Part shown: piece by piece, positions 5,597 through 6,445 of the stretch
Position numbering within the stretch: position 1 is the stretch's first letter
Layout of the letters: each line of letters begins with the position of its first letter
Source: Thermoleophilaceae bacterium
Lineage (GTDB): Bacteria; Actinomycetota; Thermoleophilia; Solirubrobacterales; Thermoleophilaceae
Length of the DNA: 6,445 nt
NCBI GenBank assembly: GCA_013812065.1
Contig: JACCUC010000247.1
Coordinates: forward strand, 1-6,445
Direction of reading: 5' to 3'
Position numbers and translations under genes: made by a program
The notes under the pieces: generated by a model
The model's input: the letters and a program-made list of their open reading frames with translations, nothing else
What the model was told of the DNA's origin: nothing
Database searches by the model: none

Positions 5597-6445
5597 GGCG
5601 CGAAGAACGGCGCCGACACGTAGCGCTCGCCCGAGTCGGGCAGGACGACGACGATCCGCCTGCCCTCCCACTCGGGCCGGCGACCGACCTCGATCGCCGC
5701 CCACAGCGCCGCTCCGCAGGAGATGCCGGCGAGCACGCCCTCGGTGCGGGTGCAGCGGCGGGCCGTCTCGATCGCGTCCTCGTCGGTCACCGCGACCAGC
5801 TCGTCGATGACCTCGCGGTTGAGCACCGCGGGGACGAAGCCCGCCCCGATGCCCTGGATGCGGTGCGGGCCCGGCGGGCGGCCCGAGAGCACGGCGGAGC
5901 TCGCCGGCTCGACGCCGACGACGTGCAGCTCGGGGTTTCGCTCCTTGAGCCGCTCGCCGGCGCCGGTGATCGTCCCTCCCGTACCGACCCCGCAGACGAC
6001 GACGTCCACCCGCCCGGCCGTGTCGCGCCAGATCTCCTCGGCTGTGGCCCGTCGGTGGATCTCCGGATTGGCCGGGTTCGTGAACTGGTCGGGACGAAAG
6101 CAGTCTGAGCGGTCGCCGGCGATCCGGCATGCGGCCTCGACGGCCTCGTTCATCCCTCCCATCGACTCGACCATCGTCACCTCGGCGCCGTAGAGGCGCA
6201 GCAGTCCCGCCCGCTCCCGGCTCATCCCCTGCGGCATGGTGAGCACGAGCTCGTAGCCCTTGGCGGCGCACACGAAGGCGAGCGCGATGACGGTGTTGCC
6301 CGACGTCGCCTCGACGATCACCGTGCGCCCCGGCTCGATCCGTCCCTCCCGCTCGGCGGCCTCGATCATGGCCACGCCGATCCGATCCTTGACCGAGCCC
6401 GCGGGGTTGTAGACCTCGAGCTTGCCCACGAGCTCGGCGCGGCAC
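5593..6445 (-). CDS. cysK: Cysteine synthase (O-acetylserine sulfhydrylase), PLP fold-type II, 5' end missing
   Basis: This PLP enzyme replaces the acetyl group of O-acetylserine with sulfide or an equivalent sulfur donor to give cysteine. The frame runs off the right edge; 283 residues are visible (numbered from 6444), and roughly 30 N-terminal residues are probably missing. An apparent GTG start at 6429 is internal, because homology continues upstream of it (AELVGKLE). Visible hallmarks are NPAGSVKDR with the Schiff-base lysine K19, the substrate loop TSGNTV (47-52), the phosphate loop GVGTGGT (152-158), PGPHRIQGIGAGF and GISCGAA (S242/C243). Two residues deviate from the common forms TSGNTG and GISSGAA. 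The GPH-IQGIGAGF segment resembles O-acetylserine enzymes rather than O-phosphoserine CysM, which fits cysE in the same cluster. The stop overlaps the tusA start as ATGA. Confidence 0.95.
   Translation of the reverse strand, partial: CRAELVGKLEVYNPAGSVKDRIGVAMIEAAEREGRIEPGRTVIVEATSGNTVIALAFVCAAKGYELVLTMPQGMSRERAGLLRLYGAEVTMVESMGGMNEAVEAACRIAGDRSDCFRPDQFTNPANPEIHRRATAEEIWRDTAGRVDVVVCGVGTGGTITGAGERLKERNPELHVVGVEPASSAVLSGRPPGPHRIQGIGAGFVPAVLNREVIDELVAVTDEDAIETARRCTRTEGVLAGISCGAALWAAIEVGRRPEWEGRRIVVVLPDSGERYVSAPFFAP

Noticed and set aside
5597..6445. Minus-strand extension of the tusA frame up to the window edge (357 codons), suggesting a fusion
   Set aside because: The part upstream of 5596 is an Arg/Gly-rich shadow of cysK; the ATG in the ATGA overlap gives exactly a TusA-sized protein.
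5593..6445. Reading the cysteine synthase as an O-phosphoserine-dependent CysM
   Set aside because: The GPH-IQGIGAGF segment matches O-acetylserine enzymes, and a serine acetyltransferase lies in the same cluster.
1..6445. CRISPR array, tRNA/rRNA gene, insertion sequence or riboswitch
   Set aside because: I saw no regularly spaced repeats, cloverleaf-like sequence, transposase motifs or conserved riboswitch core on either strand, and the gene set is chromosomal housekeeping.

Overview
The window is very GC-rich (roughly 70% by eye) and its genes use GTG as well as ATG starts. PcrA carries a C-terminal Tudor-like tail, and two genes have a TANNNT box 6-7 nt before the start codon. Together this suggests an actinobacterial-type genome, perhaps class Thermoleophilia. 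That assignment is inference from style and gene order. Every gene I can support lies on the minus strand, so the window reads right to left.

Positions 6445 to 3838 hold a sulfur/cysteine cluster: cysK (5' end cut by the window edge), a 74-aa TusA-family protein, a MoeB/ThiF-family activating enzyme and cysE. The first three are joined by two successive ATGA overlaps, and cysE starts 2 nt after the moeB stop, so they look like one translationally coupled unit. CysE would make O-acetylserine and CysK would convert it to cysteine. The TusA and MoeB-type proteins suggest that the sulfur may arrive as a protein-bound persulfide or thiocarboxylate rather than only as free sulfide.

Positions 3837 to 3485 have no confidently identified gene. 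They contain a weak 86-aa minus-strand ORF with a good Shine-Dalgarno sequence, and overlapping it a plus-strand stretch that reads like protein but has no start codon. A TATCCT box lies 7 nt before the preferred GTG start of pcrA.

Positions 3484 to 1 hold housekeeping genes: the DNA helicase pcrA, then folD 4 nt downstream (probably cotranscribed), then after a 51-nt gap the start of a small membrane protein that runs off the left edge. Nothing in the window looks mobile: I saw no transposase, CRISPR array, tRNA or rRNA. The most interesting points are the sulfur-carrier logic of the cys cluster, unusual PLP-pocket residues in CysK, and the undecided 3.5-3.8 kb gap.
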